Assembly: GCF_016458235.1 (NCBI RefSeq)
Contig: NZ_JAEMHK010000003.1
Location: 62,001-126,000, forward strand
Origin: Geomonas propionica
GTDB lineage: Bacteria; Desulfobacterota; Desulfuromonadia; Geobacterales; Geobacteraceae
DNA length: 64,000 nt
Direction of reading: 5' to 3'
A model generated the notes under the pieces. The model did not search any database, was not told where the DNA came from, and was given only the letters and a program-made list of their open reading frames with translations. Below, one piece after another: positions 1 to 7,917 of this stretch (position 1 is its first letter; the number at the start of each line of letters is the position of its first letter). The position numbers and the translations under genes are program-made.

Positions 1-128
1 CAGGTCGGAAACAATTAGTGAAAAAAACGTTATGACAAAGTGATGAGGGATGAAACGCGGCAAGATGATGCGCTGTGACAGAAATTGAATAGCGGATGAA
101 AAGAACGAACCTTTGCAGTGTTACGGGG

Positions 129-160
129 CCTGCCGGAACGAACTTGTCCGTCCCGGCAGG
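129..160 (-). terminator. Stem-loop downstream of the mutase gene
   Basis: An 8-bp inverted repeat (CCTGCCGG / CCGGCAGG) with three further possible pairs lies just after the stop codon of the minus-strand mutase gene. There is no T-run after it, so it may be an mRNA 3' end stabiliser or a weak terminator rather than a canonical intrinsic terminator. Confidence 0.4.
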
Positions 161-178
161 AACTTGATGCGTTGCATT

Positions 179-1831
179 TTAAAGCACTACCGTTTCCCTG
201 TGCACGCCGAAAACGCCACGCATGACGTTGGCGATCTCCCCCAGGGTGGCGTAGCTTTTCACCGCGTCGAGGATGTACGGCATCAGGTTTTCTGTCCCCT
301 TGGCTGCCGCTTCCAGCGCCTTGAGGGTCTTCTCCACCTGGGCGCCGTCGCGCTGCCCCTTCATGGCGGTGAGCGCCTGCTTCTGCTTCACCTCGACCTC
401 GTCAGTGACCTTCAAAAGCCCCTGCGGAGCGCCTTCTTCCACGGTGAACTTGTTCACGCCCACGATGATGGTCTCGTCCTTCTCGATGGCGCGCTGGTAA
501 GCGTAGGCGGAGTCCTGGATCTCTTTCTGTTGGAAGCCCCTGGAGATCGCCTCGACCGCGCCGCCGAGGGAGTCGATCTTTTCGATGTACGCCATCGCCT
601 GCTGTTCGATCTGGTCGGTGAGGGACTCGACCAGGAAGGAGCCCGCCAAGGGGTCGATGGAGTCGGCGACTCCGGACTCGTAGGCGATGACCTGCTGGGT
701 CCTGAGCGCGATGCGTACCGACTCCTCGGTGGGGAGCGCCAGTGCTTCGTCGCGGGAGTTGGTGTGCAGCGATTGGGTGCCGCCCAAGACAGCGGCCAGC
801 GCCTGCAGGGTGACGCGCATGATGTTGTTGTCGGGCTGCTGCGCGGTCAGCGTGCAACCGGCGGTCTGGGTGTGGAAACGCAGCATCTGGGAGCGCGGGT
901 CTTTCGCCTTGAAGCGCTCGCGCATGATGCGGCTCCACATGCGCCGGGCGGCGCGGAACTTCGCCACCTCCTCCAGGAGGTTGTTGTGGGCGTTGAAGAA
1001 GAAGGCAAGACGCGGCGCGAACTCGTCCACGTCGAGCCCCGCCTTGACCGCCGCCTCGACGTAGGCGATGCCGTCGGCCAGGGTGAAGGCGACTTCCTGC
1101 ACCGCGGAAGAGCCGGCCTCGCGGATGTGGTACCCGGAGATGGAGATGGTGTTCCACTTGGGGACGTTATCCTTGCAGTAGGCGAAGATGTCGGTGATGA
1201 TGCGCATCGACTCCTTGGGCGGGTAGATGTAGGTGCCGCGCGCCATGTACTCCTTAAGGATGTCGTTTTGGATGGTGCCGGAGATCTTGTCCGCGGTCAC
1301 CCCCTGCTTCTCGGCCACCGCGATGTACATGGCCAAAAGGATGGAGGCGGTGGAGTTGATGGTCATCGAGGTGGAGACCTTGTCCAGCGGGATGCCGTCG
1401 AAGAGGACTTCCATGTCCGCCAGGGAGTCGATGGCGACCCCGACCTTGCCTACCTCGCCGCGGCTCATGGACGCATCGGAGTCGTAGCCCATCTGGGTGG
1501 GGAGGTCGAAGGCGATGGAGAGGCCGGTCTGGCCGGCGGAAAGCAGGTACTTGTAGCGCTCGTTGGACTCCGCGGCGTTACCGAAGCCGGCGTACTGGCG
1601 CATGGTCCAGAACCTGCCGCGGTACATGGTCGGCTGCACCCCGCGGGTGAACGGGAACTGGCCCGGGAAGCCCAGGTGCTCCTCGTAGCCCGGGTAGTCG
1701 AACTGCGGTGCGTAGCAACGCTCCAGCTCGTTGTCGGAGCTGGTCTTGAAGGAGTTCCTGCGCTCGGGCGCCTTGGCCATGCTCTTCTCTACGGTTGCCT
1801 GCCATGCCTGTTTCTTTTCAGAAATGCTCAT
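179..1831 (-). CDS. Methylmalonyl-CoA mutase, catalytic (large) subunit without B12 domain
   Basis: This 550-residue protein is the substrate-binding TIM-barrel part of methylmalonyl-CoA mutase, which interconverts (R)-methylmalonyl-CoA and succinyl-CoA using adenosylcobalamin. Family signatures visible are [20 protein letters not shown] near residue 60, the [13 protein letters not shown] segment near 105, and the [11 protein letters not shown] and FFFNAHNN segments. The protein ends around [13 protein letters not shown], where one-chain mutases would continue into a cobalamin-binding domain with a DxHxxG motif. That domain is absent, so a separate small B12 subunit is needed, as in archaeal-type two-subunit mutases; it is not in this window. 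The start has an AGGAGAG site 5 bases upstream. With the carboxylase genes on the same strand at 2.5-7.3 kb it completes a propionyl-CoA to succinyl-CoA route. Family call is firm; substrate could in principle be another branched acyl-CoA. Confidence 0.93.
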   Translation of the reverse strand: MSISEKKQAWQATVEKSMAKAPERRNSFKTSSDNELERCYAPQFDYPGYEEHLGFPGQFPFTRGVQPTMYRGRFWTMRQYAGFGNAAESNERYKYLLSAGQTGLSIAFDLPTQMGYDSDASMSRGEVGKVGVAIDSLADMEVLFDGIPLDKVSTSMTINSTASILLAMYIAVAEKQGVTADKISGTIQNDILKEYMARGTYIYPPKESMRIITDIFAYCKDNVPKWNTISISGYHIREAGSSAVQEVAFTLADGIAYVEAAVKAGLDVDEFAPRLAFFFNAHNNLLEEVAKFRAARRMWSRIMRERFKAKDPRSQMLRFHTQTAGCTLTAQQPDNNIMRVTLQALAAVLGGTQSLHTNSRDEALALPTEESVRIALRTQQVIAYESGVADSIDPLAGSFLVESLTDQIEQQAMAYIEKIDSLGGAVEAISRGFQQKEIQDSAYAYQRAIEKDETIIVGVNKFTVEEGAPQGLLKVTDEVEVKQKQALTAMKGQRDGAQVEKTLKALEAAAKGTENLMPYILDAVKSYATLGEIANVMRGVFGVHRETVVL

Positions 1832-2248
1832 GTTGCTCTCCTGGCGGTACGAAATGGTGATAACAGAATGAAGGTTTTCGGAAGACGACTTTTGTTTACG
1901 CTAAATTTTCAAGAAATGGAATTATTTTTTCTTAACCGATAGGCCGTGGTGCTGCAGCGACCTGTCTTAGTGCTGTTCTATTTTTATAATACCGGTCTAT
2001 ATTGAACCAAGCACGTATAAACAGCATGTTACGCAGTAAACGCCGTGGCGCGCCACCGCATGGTGTTTTATTTTAGCTATAAAATTTAAAATCCTGATTT
2101 GTCATACAGAACAGGTGATATTTCATAACATAATGTTTTACCAGCGCTTTTGCCGTTTTTTCTCTTGTAAAACAACGAGGACCCTCATATATTTCTGGGC
2201 GACCAAAAAAATTATGAAGCGCCCCCCAGTGGGTAAGAGGAGAACGAG
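1832..2248. other. AT-rich intergenic region between divergent genes
   Basis: This 417-base stretch separates the mutase gene (minus) from the zinc-ribbon gene (plus) and must hold both promoters. It is clearly richer in A and T than the flanking genes. A perfect 12-bp palindrome GTGGCGCGCCAC sits at 2045-2056. I could not assign a convincing pair of -35/-10 boxes or a regulator site, and I see no small gene with a good ribosome site. Confidence 0.5.
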
Positions 2249-2452
2249 ATGCAATGCCCGGTATGTAAGAACGACGAACAAAACGCCATGGACCTTCGCT
2301 CCGGTGCCTTCACCGAGGACCTTAAAGAATGCCCCACCTGCGGCACCACCTGGTCCGTCAACCACGGCATGATGGCCATCGTGAAGGATCCGCTCGCCGA
2401 TTCCTTCCTGGAGGCTCTCTCCTCCGACAACATCTGCTTCGCCGCAGCCTAG
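2249..2452 (+). CDS. Small zinc-ribbon protein of unknown function
   Basis: A 67-residue protein with two cysteine pairs, CPVC at residues 3-6 and CPTC near residue 29, spaced like a zinc ribbon. The centre is acidic and the C-terminus carries no recognisable domain. The start is supported by an AGAGGAGAACGAG ribosome site directly upstream. It stands alone on the plus strand between the mutase and carboxylase genes, and ends in a strong hairpin terminator shared with the convergent carboxylase gene. Small proteins of this form can be nucleic-acid-binding or redox/zinc-storage proteins, but nothing in the sequence decides between these. I do not recognise a named family. The ORF looks real because of its ribosome site, cysteine pattern and terminator. 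Confidence 0.75.
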   Translation: MQCPVCKNDEQNAMDLRSGAFTEDLKECPTCGTTWSVNHGMMAIVKDPLADSFLEALSSDNICFAAA

Positions 2453-2509
2453 GCGCTCGAAAAAAAACAACTGACCCGGCCTTGCGGGCGGGGTCAGCCG
2501 ATGATTAAA

Positions 2510-2542
2510 GGGCTCCGGATGTCACCATCCGGAGCCCTTTTT
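2510..2542. terminator. Bidirectional intrinsic terminator
   Basis: A perfect 12-bp stem (GGGCTCCGGATG / CATCCGGAGCCC, loop TCAC) is followed on the plus strand by TTTTT. It lies between two convergent genes, the zinc-ribbon ORF and the biotin carboxylase gene, and can serve the plus-strand gene directly and the minus-strand gene through its stem. Confidence 0.88.
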
Positions 2543-2552
2543 GCGTCTGGGC

Positions 2553-5450
2553 CTAGAGTACCGCCTTCAGGTAGTCGGAGGTCAGTGCGCGCTTTTCCTT
2601 CTCCAGCGCGTTGACGTCGACTTCGACGAACTTCTCGTCCGGGGTGACCTTGAAGAGCGGCTGTCCCTTGGAGACGATGGTGCCGTCGCCGGAGGTGACC
2701 AGCATCTTGTCGATGGTGCCGGCGAAGGGAGCGTACACCTTGTTGAACATCTTCATGACCTCGATGATGTACAGCGGCTGTCCCTTTTCGAAGTGCATCC
2801 CTTCGTAGACGAACGGGGGCATGCCCGGGGCTTCCTGACCGTAGTACATGCCGCCGCAGGCGGCGACGATCTCGTCGGCCTTGGTGGCCGGCGGTGGGAC
2901 CAGGATCTTCTTCATGCGAGCCTGCAGCTCCGGATCGGTGAGGTACTCGGGGATGGTGATCTCCAGGTCTTCCTCGACGCGCAGATCCCAGAACTTAGTG
3001 TTCTGTCCCACCAGGAACAGCATGCCCAGAAGCTCCAGGCCGGCCTCGTAGCCGAAGTGGGCGGAACGGATCTGCTGCCAGGTGTCGGCGTCGAAGCCAC
3101 CCTGCGGCTCCTCTTTGTTGACGATCTCGTTCAGGGTGAAGTACTCGTCGCGGGCAAGCCCGAAGTGCTCGCGCAGGGTCCTGGAGAAGCGCAGTGCCTG
3201 CTGCAGCAACTCGTTGTCGTGGCTCCAGATGATCTCCGCCGCCGGTTTGTGCGGGCGGTGGTTCATATGCAGGTACTCGTAGGTCTCGTTCAGGACCCCA
3301 ACCGGGTTCCTGAGCCACACCACCTTGCCGTTGTCGATGCGGAAGTTCTTGGTGTTGATGGAAAGCCAGCCGGAGAGCAGGTGCGGGTCGCCCAGGAGCC
3401 GCTCGATGGGGCGGATGATCAGGGTCCCCTTGCGGTCCAACAGCGACGACATGTTCTTGGCTTCCTTGGCCTGGACGTCAGGCTCGGGGTACGCCTCGGA
3501 GACACGCTTGGCATAGTTCTTCTTCATCTGCAGGAAGGCGTAGACCGGATCCAGCTTGTTGGCCTCTTCCTTGAGGGTACCCACCAGGGTCAGGTAGGGG
3601 ACCACGAAGCGGGTGGTCGGCTTGGCCATTACGTTTCTGCCCAGGAACCAGTTCACCAGGCCGTAGTGGAACTCCAGGTTGGTGGCAAGGTCGGAGCCGC
3701 GCAGAGTGGTGGCGCGCAGCACCTCGGACATCTTGTCGTAGCTGGTCTTTCTGTCCTCACCGGTGGTGAGCAGGAGAGCGATGTTGGAGTCGTAGGCGCC
3801 GGCCACCTTGTATTTCATGAAGATGCCGGTATCCGGGTTCACCATGCTGATCCCCTGGTCGTCGCGGATCTCGCCTTCGATCGGTTTGGACCAGTAGCGG
3901 ATCATCCCCCCCGCATGCGGGGAGAGGGAGGCGTCGGTGGCATTCAGGCGCGCCTCGACGGCGGCGTTCATGCGGACGATACGTTGAGGCTTGGGCACCC
4001 GCTTCTTGTGGCGGGCGAGGAGGGCCATCGCTTCCACCAGGCTCTCCACCACGAAGAAGTCTTTGGGGTCTTCCGGGTTCACGAACTTGAGCGCGTAGCA
4101 GAGCTCGGTGACGCGGTGCTCCACCTGGATCCTGGTGTTGACCTCCATGAAGTAATGGCGGTCGCGGTCCACGATGCACTCGAAGGTGGAGGCGGAGTCA
4201 AGCCCCACGGCCTTGCCGAAGCGCTCGGATTCCTCTTCCATCCTCCTCAGGACCTTGAGGTCGCTCTCGAGGGCCTTGACCTCGGCCTTCCTGCCGGCGA
4301 TCTTGGCCTCCTCGATGGCGGTCATCAGCCCTTCCTGGGTCACCGAGACCTCGAGGAGCTTCTGCTCGTGCATCTGCAGGGAGCAGTCGCGGCCGCCCAG
4401 GGCGATGCACCAGTCGCCGTTGCCCAGAAGCTGGATCTCGTTGTGCCTGGTCTGTTCGATGTTGAGCTCGACCAGGACGTTTTTGTTGTCGCCCACGCCG
4501 TTGGCCTTGACCTCGTTCAGGATCTCGCGCACGAGGCCCGGGGCGTCAGCAGCCGCCTTGGCGATATCGGCGTCCGAGGCGTTCTGCATGGTCAGCAGAT
4601 CAGCCCCCAAGAGGCGCTGACCCTTGCCGCCGCCACCGCCGATGGCCTTGAGGCGGACGCGGGACTGCGGGTGCTTCTTCAGCATGGCGGCGCACTCGGC
4701 CTCGACCTGGGCGCAGAGCTCTTCGATGGAGAAGAGGTCGATCCCCTTGTTGTAGGAGGCGTACAGGATGTGGTCGGCCAGGTCCTCGATGGAGAGCTTC
4801 TCGTCGGCGAGCACCTTGGCGTCGCACTGGAGGCCGTCGGAGGCGACCAGGGCCAGAAGCTTCTCGCGGCTGCCATGCTTCTTCACCAGGGTGCGGGCGG
4901 TGACGTTGTCGATACCGGGGGTGACGGAGACGTTGACCGAAAGTGCGGTCCTTTTCGCCTCGTCCTTCTTACCGGCGCCGGTCTGGGTGGCGGCGCAGGG
5001 GCCGATGAAGTTGAGCCCCGCCTTCTCTATGGCGCCGACGAATTCGTCGTCCTCGGCCATAAAGCCGTAGCCGGCGAAGATGGAGTCATACCCGTTGTCT
5101 TTGGCGATGCTGATGATCTGGTGGATGCGCTCGACGCGCTCCTCCTTGCTGGCGCCGGTGTAGTCGGGCACGCGGTGCACGCGGGTGGAGTCGGTCAGGG
5201 TGCGCAGTTCGGGGGCCAGTGCGTTCGGGTAGACGATGGAATCCTTCTCGGAGAGCAGGATGCCGTAGTGGCTGATCCCCATTTCCTGGTAGACGTCCAT
5301 CGCCTCTTTACGGATCGGGCCGCGGCAGACGATGAGCGGCTTGAGATCTTCGCAGGCAAAGGAGCGGACCCACGCGGACGGGGACAGGGCCAGCCTGCGG
5401 TCCCGGTGGATCATCGGGTTCTTGGTGTATTTTTCAGATGTGTGTGCCAT
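2553..5450 (-). CDS. Fused biotin carboxylase / biotin carboxyl carrier subunit of acyl-CoA carboxylase
   Basis: From the start at 5450 the protein has 965 residues. It carries an N-terminal biotin-carboxylase fold, an ATP-grasp domain with a glycine-rich loop (IGGGGGKGQRLL), the catalytic EVNTRIQVEHRVTE segment, a long central linker, and a C-terminal biotinyl domain with the lysine motif EVMKMF. It should carboxylate its own biotin with bicarbonate and ATP and pass the carboxyl group to the carboxyltransferase encoded just upstream. The ATP-grasp motifs differ from the usual forms (HRV instead of HPV; KGQ instead of RGM), so this is a divergent branch. Two starts are possible: ATG 5450 with GGAG 9 bases upstream, or ATG 5591, which overlaps the upstream stop as TAATG and has GGGAG 8 bases upstream. 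I prefer 5450 because the extra 47 residues are low-complexity and run across a DNA hairpin. Confidence 0.88.
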   Translation of the reverse strand: MAHTSEKYTKNPMIHRDRRLALSPSAWVRSFACEDLKPLIVCRGPIRKEAMDVYQEMGISHYGILLSEKDSIVYPNALAPELRTLTDSTRVHRVPDYTGASKEERVERIHQIISIAKDNGYDSIFAGYGFMAEDDEFVGAIEKAGLNFIGPCAATQTGAGKKDEAKRTALSVNVSVTPGIDNVTARTLVKKHGSREKLLALVASDGLQCDAKVLADEKLSIEDLADHILYASYNKGIDLFSIEELCAQVEAECAAMLKKHPQSRVRLKAIGGGGGKGQRLLGADLLTMQNASDADIAKAAADAPGLVREILNEVKANGVGDNKNVLVELNIEQTRHNEIQLLGNGDWCIALGGRDCSLQMHEQKLLEVSVTQEGLMTAIEEAKIAGRKAEVKALESDLKVLRRMEEESERFGKAVGLDSASTFECIVDRDRHYFMEVNTRIQVEHRVTELCYALKFVNPEDPKDFFVVESLVEAMALLARHKKRVPKPQRIVRMNAAVEARLNATDASLSPHAGGMIRYWSKPIEGEIRDDQGISMVNPDTGIFMKYKVAGAYDSNIALLLTTGEDRKTSYDKMSEVLRATTLRGSDLATNLEFHYGLVNWFLGRNVMAKPTTRFVVPYLTLVGTLKEEANKLDPVYAFLQMKKNYAKRVSEAYPEPDVQAKEAKNMSSLLDRKGTLIIRPIERLLGDPHLLSGWLSINTKNFRIDNGKVVWLRNPVGVLNETYEYLHMNHRPHKPAAEIIWSHDNELLQQALRFSRTLREHFGLARDEYFTLNEIVNKEEPQGGFDADTWQQIRSAHFGYEAGLELLGMLFLVGQNTKFWDLRVEEDLEITIPEYLTDPELQARMKKILVPPPATKADEIVAACGGMYYGQEAPGMPPFVYEGMHFEKGQPLYIIEVMKMFNKVYAPFAGTIDKMLVTSGDGTIVSKGQPLFKVTPDEKFVEVDVNALEKEKRALTSDYLKAVL

Positions 5451-5491
5451 CGTTTTCATCTCCGTTACGTTATAAAGCGCGGACGAGGGGC

Positions 5492-5522
5492 GGGCGCCCT
5501 GGTTTGCCAGGGCACCCTGCCC
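5492..5522. repeat. GC-rich hairpin between the two carboxylase genes
   Basis: A perfect inverted repeat GCCCTGG (5496-5502) and CCAGGGC (5507-5513) with loop TTTG, flanked by GGGC and GCCC. It lies between the carboxyltransferase stop and the preferred carboxylase start. It may be an intercistronic mRNA element, and it argues that the upstream in-frame extension is not coding. Confidence 0.5.
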
Positions 5523-5590
5523 GAACCCTGCCGTTTCGGAAGCGAGGCTCCCCCCCTGCGCAATGCCAATTCCCATATCAGTAGTCGCCA

Positions 5591-7315
5591 TTAGTGGAAC
5601 TCCCTTTGTACGGCCTGCATCGGGCCCGCTTTGTAGTGACGCAGGAAGAAGTTCATGTTCTCGCCCAGTACCTTCCTCAGGTCGGTCGGCATGACCAGCG
5701 ACGAGATGGAGCCCAGCGAGAGTGCCTCTTTCGGGTTCATCAGTTCTTTCTCGTAACGGGTGTTGAGGAGCGCCTCCTCGGCCTTGAGCCAGTCCGCGGC
5801 TTCCTTCTCGGCGTCGGCCTTGGCGAGTTCCGGCTTGACCCCGGCATCGACCCGCTCCTGGGTGCCGCGCTTGACGCGCTCGATGACGGCGTTCCTGATT
5901 TTCCTCAGTTCGTCCTTGTAGACGAACTCCTTGCCTGCCGGCCCCATGACCGCGAGGCGGGTGGTGGGGAGGGCGAGCACCAGGTCGGCGCCGGTCGGGT
6001 AGTTGTTGTAGGAGGCGTAGGCGCCGCCGTAGGCGTTCCTGAGGATCAACAGGATGCGCGGGGTGCGGATGTCGACGATGGAGTCGAGCATGGCGCGGCC
6101 GGCCTGGACGATGCCGCGGGCCTCCTGCTCGCGTCCCGGGAGGAAGCCGGTGGTGTCTTCCATGAAGATCATCGGGATGTTGTAGATGTTGCAGAAGCGG
6201 TTGAAGCGGGCGATCTTGTACGCCGCGTCGCAGTCGATCTGGCCGGAGTCGACGGCGGAGTTGTTGGCTACGAAGCCGACCACGTTGCCGCCCAGGCGGC
6301 CGAAGGCGGTGACCACGTTGCGGGCGCGGTCGCGCTGCATCTCGAAGTAGTCGCCGTGGTCGCAGATCTGCTGGATGATGATGGAGACGTCGAACGGCGT
6401 GTTGAAGCCGGTCGGGGAGTTGAAGGCCTTCTTCAAGAGGGTGTTGATCTCCCAGGTCTTACGATCCAAGGGATCGCTGGTCTCCTGGTAGGGGGCCAGC
6501 ACCGAGTTGTTGTCCGGGAGGTAGTTGAGGAGCATGATCGCGGTCCTGAGCGCCCCGACCTCGTCCTCGACGGTCAGGTCGGCGACGCCGGACTGGCCGT
6601 GCACCTTGGGTCCGCCCAGGTCCTCCGGGGTGACGTCCTCGCCGAGCACGCTCTTGACGACGCCCGGGCCGGTCAAGCCGAAGAAGGTGTCCTTCGGCTG
6701 GATGACGAAGCTCCCCTGGCGCGGCAGGTAGGAGCCGCCGCCGGCGTTGAAGCCGAACATGCACATGATGGAGGGAACCACGCCGGAGATCTTCCTGAGC
6801 GCGGTGAAGGCCTCGGCGTAGCCGTCCAGGCCGCCCACGCCCGCCGGAACGAAGGCGCCCGCCGAGTCGTTCATGCCGATGACCGGGATCCCCTTCTCGC
6901 CCGCCATGTAGAAGAGACGGGCCAGCTTGTTGCCGTTAGTGGCGTCCATGGAGCCTGCGCGCACGGTGAAGTCGTGGCCGTAGACCGCGACGTCGCGCCC
7001 GTGGATGTTCAGGATGCCGGTGACCAGAGATGCGCCGTCCAGGTTCTTGCCCCAGTTCTGGAACAGGATGTTGGGCTCGCACTCGGTCAGGACGCGGATC
7101 CTTTCCCAAACGGTCATGCGTTTTTTAAAGTGCTGTTTCTCGATCTGGTCGATGCTCACCGACTTGACGGGGCGCTGGATCAGGTCGTAACCGGCCTGCA
7201 TCGCCTCCTCGTAGCCGCCCGTCGCGCGGGAAATCTCGCCGGGGATGTTGAACTCAACCTTCTCCGCTACGTCAAACGGATTCTTCAAAGAGGGCTTGAT
7301 CATTTTATTCGACAT
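5591..7315 (-). CDS. Acyl-CoA (probably propionyl-CoA) carboxylase carboxyltransferase subunit
   Basis: A 574-residue protein of the biotin-dependent carboxyltransferase family (crotonase-like fold repeated twice). It transfers the carboxyl group from carboxybiotin to an acyl-CoA. Visible landmarks are the N-half [16 protein letters not shown] and [12 protein letters not shown] loops, which form the first oxyanion hole, and the C-half [16 protein letters not shown] and [10 protein letters not shown] segments that bind the second active-site half. It is about 50 residues longer than typical propionyl-CoA carboxylase beta chains, and in length approaches glutaconyl-CoA decarboxylase alpha. The substrate is inferred from the nearby mutase, not read from the sequence. 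Start 7315 has GGAAGGA 8 bases upstream; a short ORF overlaps this start (see 7305-7376). The biotin carboxylase gene follows on the same strand. Confidence 0.88.
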   Translation of the reverse strand: MSNKMIKPSLKNPFDVAEKVEFNIPGEISRATGGYEEAMQAGYDLIQRPVKSVSIDQIEKQHFKKRMTVWERIRVLTECEPNILFQNWGKNLDGASLVTGILNIHGRDVAVYGHDFTVRAGSMDATNGNKLARLFYMAGEKGIPVIGMNDSAGAFVPAGVGGLDGYAEAFTALRKISGVVPSIMCMFGFNAGGGSYLPRQGSFVIQPKDTFFGLTGPGVVKSVLGEDVTPEDLGGPKVHGQSGVADLTVEDEVGALRTAIMLLNYLPDNNSVLAPYQETSDPLDRKTWEINTLLKKAFNSPTGFNTPFDVSIIIQQICDHGDYFEMQRDRARNVVTAFGRLGGNVVGFVANNSAVDSGQIDCDAAYKIARFNRFCNIYNIPMIFMEDTTGFLPGREQEARGIVQAGRAMLDSIVDIRTPRILLILRNAYGGAYASYNNYPTGADLVLALPTTRLAVMGPAGKEFVYKDELRKIRNAVIERVKRGTQERVDAGVKPELAKADAEKEAADWLKAEEALLNTRYEKELMNPKEALSLGSISSLVMPTDLRKVLGENMNFFLRHYKAGPMQAVQREFH

Positions 7316-7376
7316 TGTTGGCATCCTTCCGGGCATTGGGATTTTCCATCTGTTTAGGGGGTGCTGCGCAGCTCAT
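7305..7376 (-). CDS. Possible leader peptide (uORF) of the carboxylase operon, 23 aa
   Basis: A 23-codon ORF begins at ATG 7376 with a very strong AGGAGG site 6 bases upstream. It ends at TAA 7305-7307, inside the carboxyltransferase gene, overlapping its proposed start by 11 bases in another frame. The peptide begins [10 protein letters not shown] and has no special run of one amino acid. The unusually good ribosome site in front of such a short frame suggests translational coupling or attenuation, but it could also be a relic of an older start. No homologue is recognised. Confidence 0.4.
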   Translation of the reverse strand: MSCAAPPKQMENPNARKDANNVE

Positions 7377-7917
7377 CTACTTCCTCCTGGTGTGGATATT
7401 AAAAAACTGTTGCAAATCCTGGTCAGTTAGCGAAAACGTCAACCTCTGTGCGGAAAAAGAGGCAGCTCCTTGCGGAGGATTTTTTTAGTCTCCCTGAACG
7501 CGGAGGGCAAGGAGACGGTGTCCGCCGGTGGGCGTAGGATGTGGGATCCTGGGGCCGCCCGAGGGCAGATGCTGCTCTATTGCAGGTATTTAGCGAATCT
7601 GAAGGGGGCGTGACGCTAAGAGAGGTACTTTTGGGCCGGGCAGAAAGATCGTTCTTCGTGTATCGAACATTTCCGAAATTTCATTTTGGCTAAATGTCAT
7701 TTCGGGCTGGTTTAACCTGGCCTGGGTGCGCCGTGACGGCTAATGAAGCGAAGTAAAACGAACTGTTGTTTTACTTTTTAGGCGCGTACCCTTCATAAGG
7801 TTTTGCTTGGCTTTTGTCAATAAGAAAAAGAATGTATACAGGCAAAGTACCGGAAATACGTGGGGTTCTAAAGCGGGACTAAAAAGGAGGGGGGAGGCGG
7901 CTGACAGGGGTTGCCTG
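7377..7917. other. 541-base intergenic region with an orphan terminator-like hairpin
   Basis: This region lies between the lactate oxidase gene end and the carboxylase operon, both on the minus strand, so it holds the carboxylase promoter and 5' leader. No promoter could be assigned with confidence. On the plus strand a hairpin with T-run occurs at 7751-7779 with no plus-strand gene before it. Near glcF, an inverted repeat CTGACAGG / CCTGTCAG (7901-7921) overlaps the glcF stop codon and is followed on the minus strand by a pyrimidine tract ending in TTTTT (7881-7885). A 60-codon ORF at 7807 is not credible. Confidence 0.5.
7751..7779 (+). terminator. Orphan plus-strand intrinsic terminator-like hairpin
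   Basis: AAGTAAAAC and GTTTTACTT form a perfect 9-bp stem around an 8-base loop, followed by further T residues on the plus strand. No plus-strand gene precedes it, so it might end a short untranslated RNA or be a chance structure in an AT-rich patch. Confidence 0.4.

Noticed and set aside
2115-2372. 85-codon ORF overlapping the zinc-ribbon gene
   Set aside because: It overlaps a better gene in another frame and lacks a ribosome site.
2541-5594. A 1017-codon open frame on the plus strand
   Set aside because: It is the antisense shadow of the biotin carboxylase gene; its Val/Leu/Asp/His-rich composition is typical of the reverse frame of GC-rich genes. The same applies to the long antisense frames over the mutase, carboxyltransferase, hppA, clpB, glgA, lon and the PAS gene.
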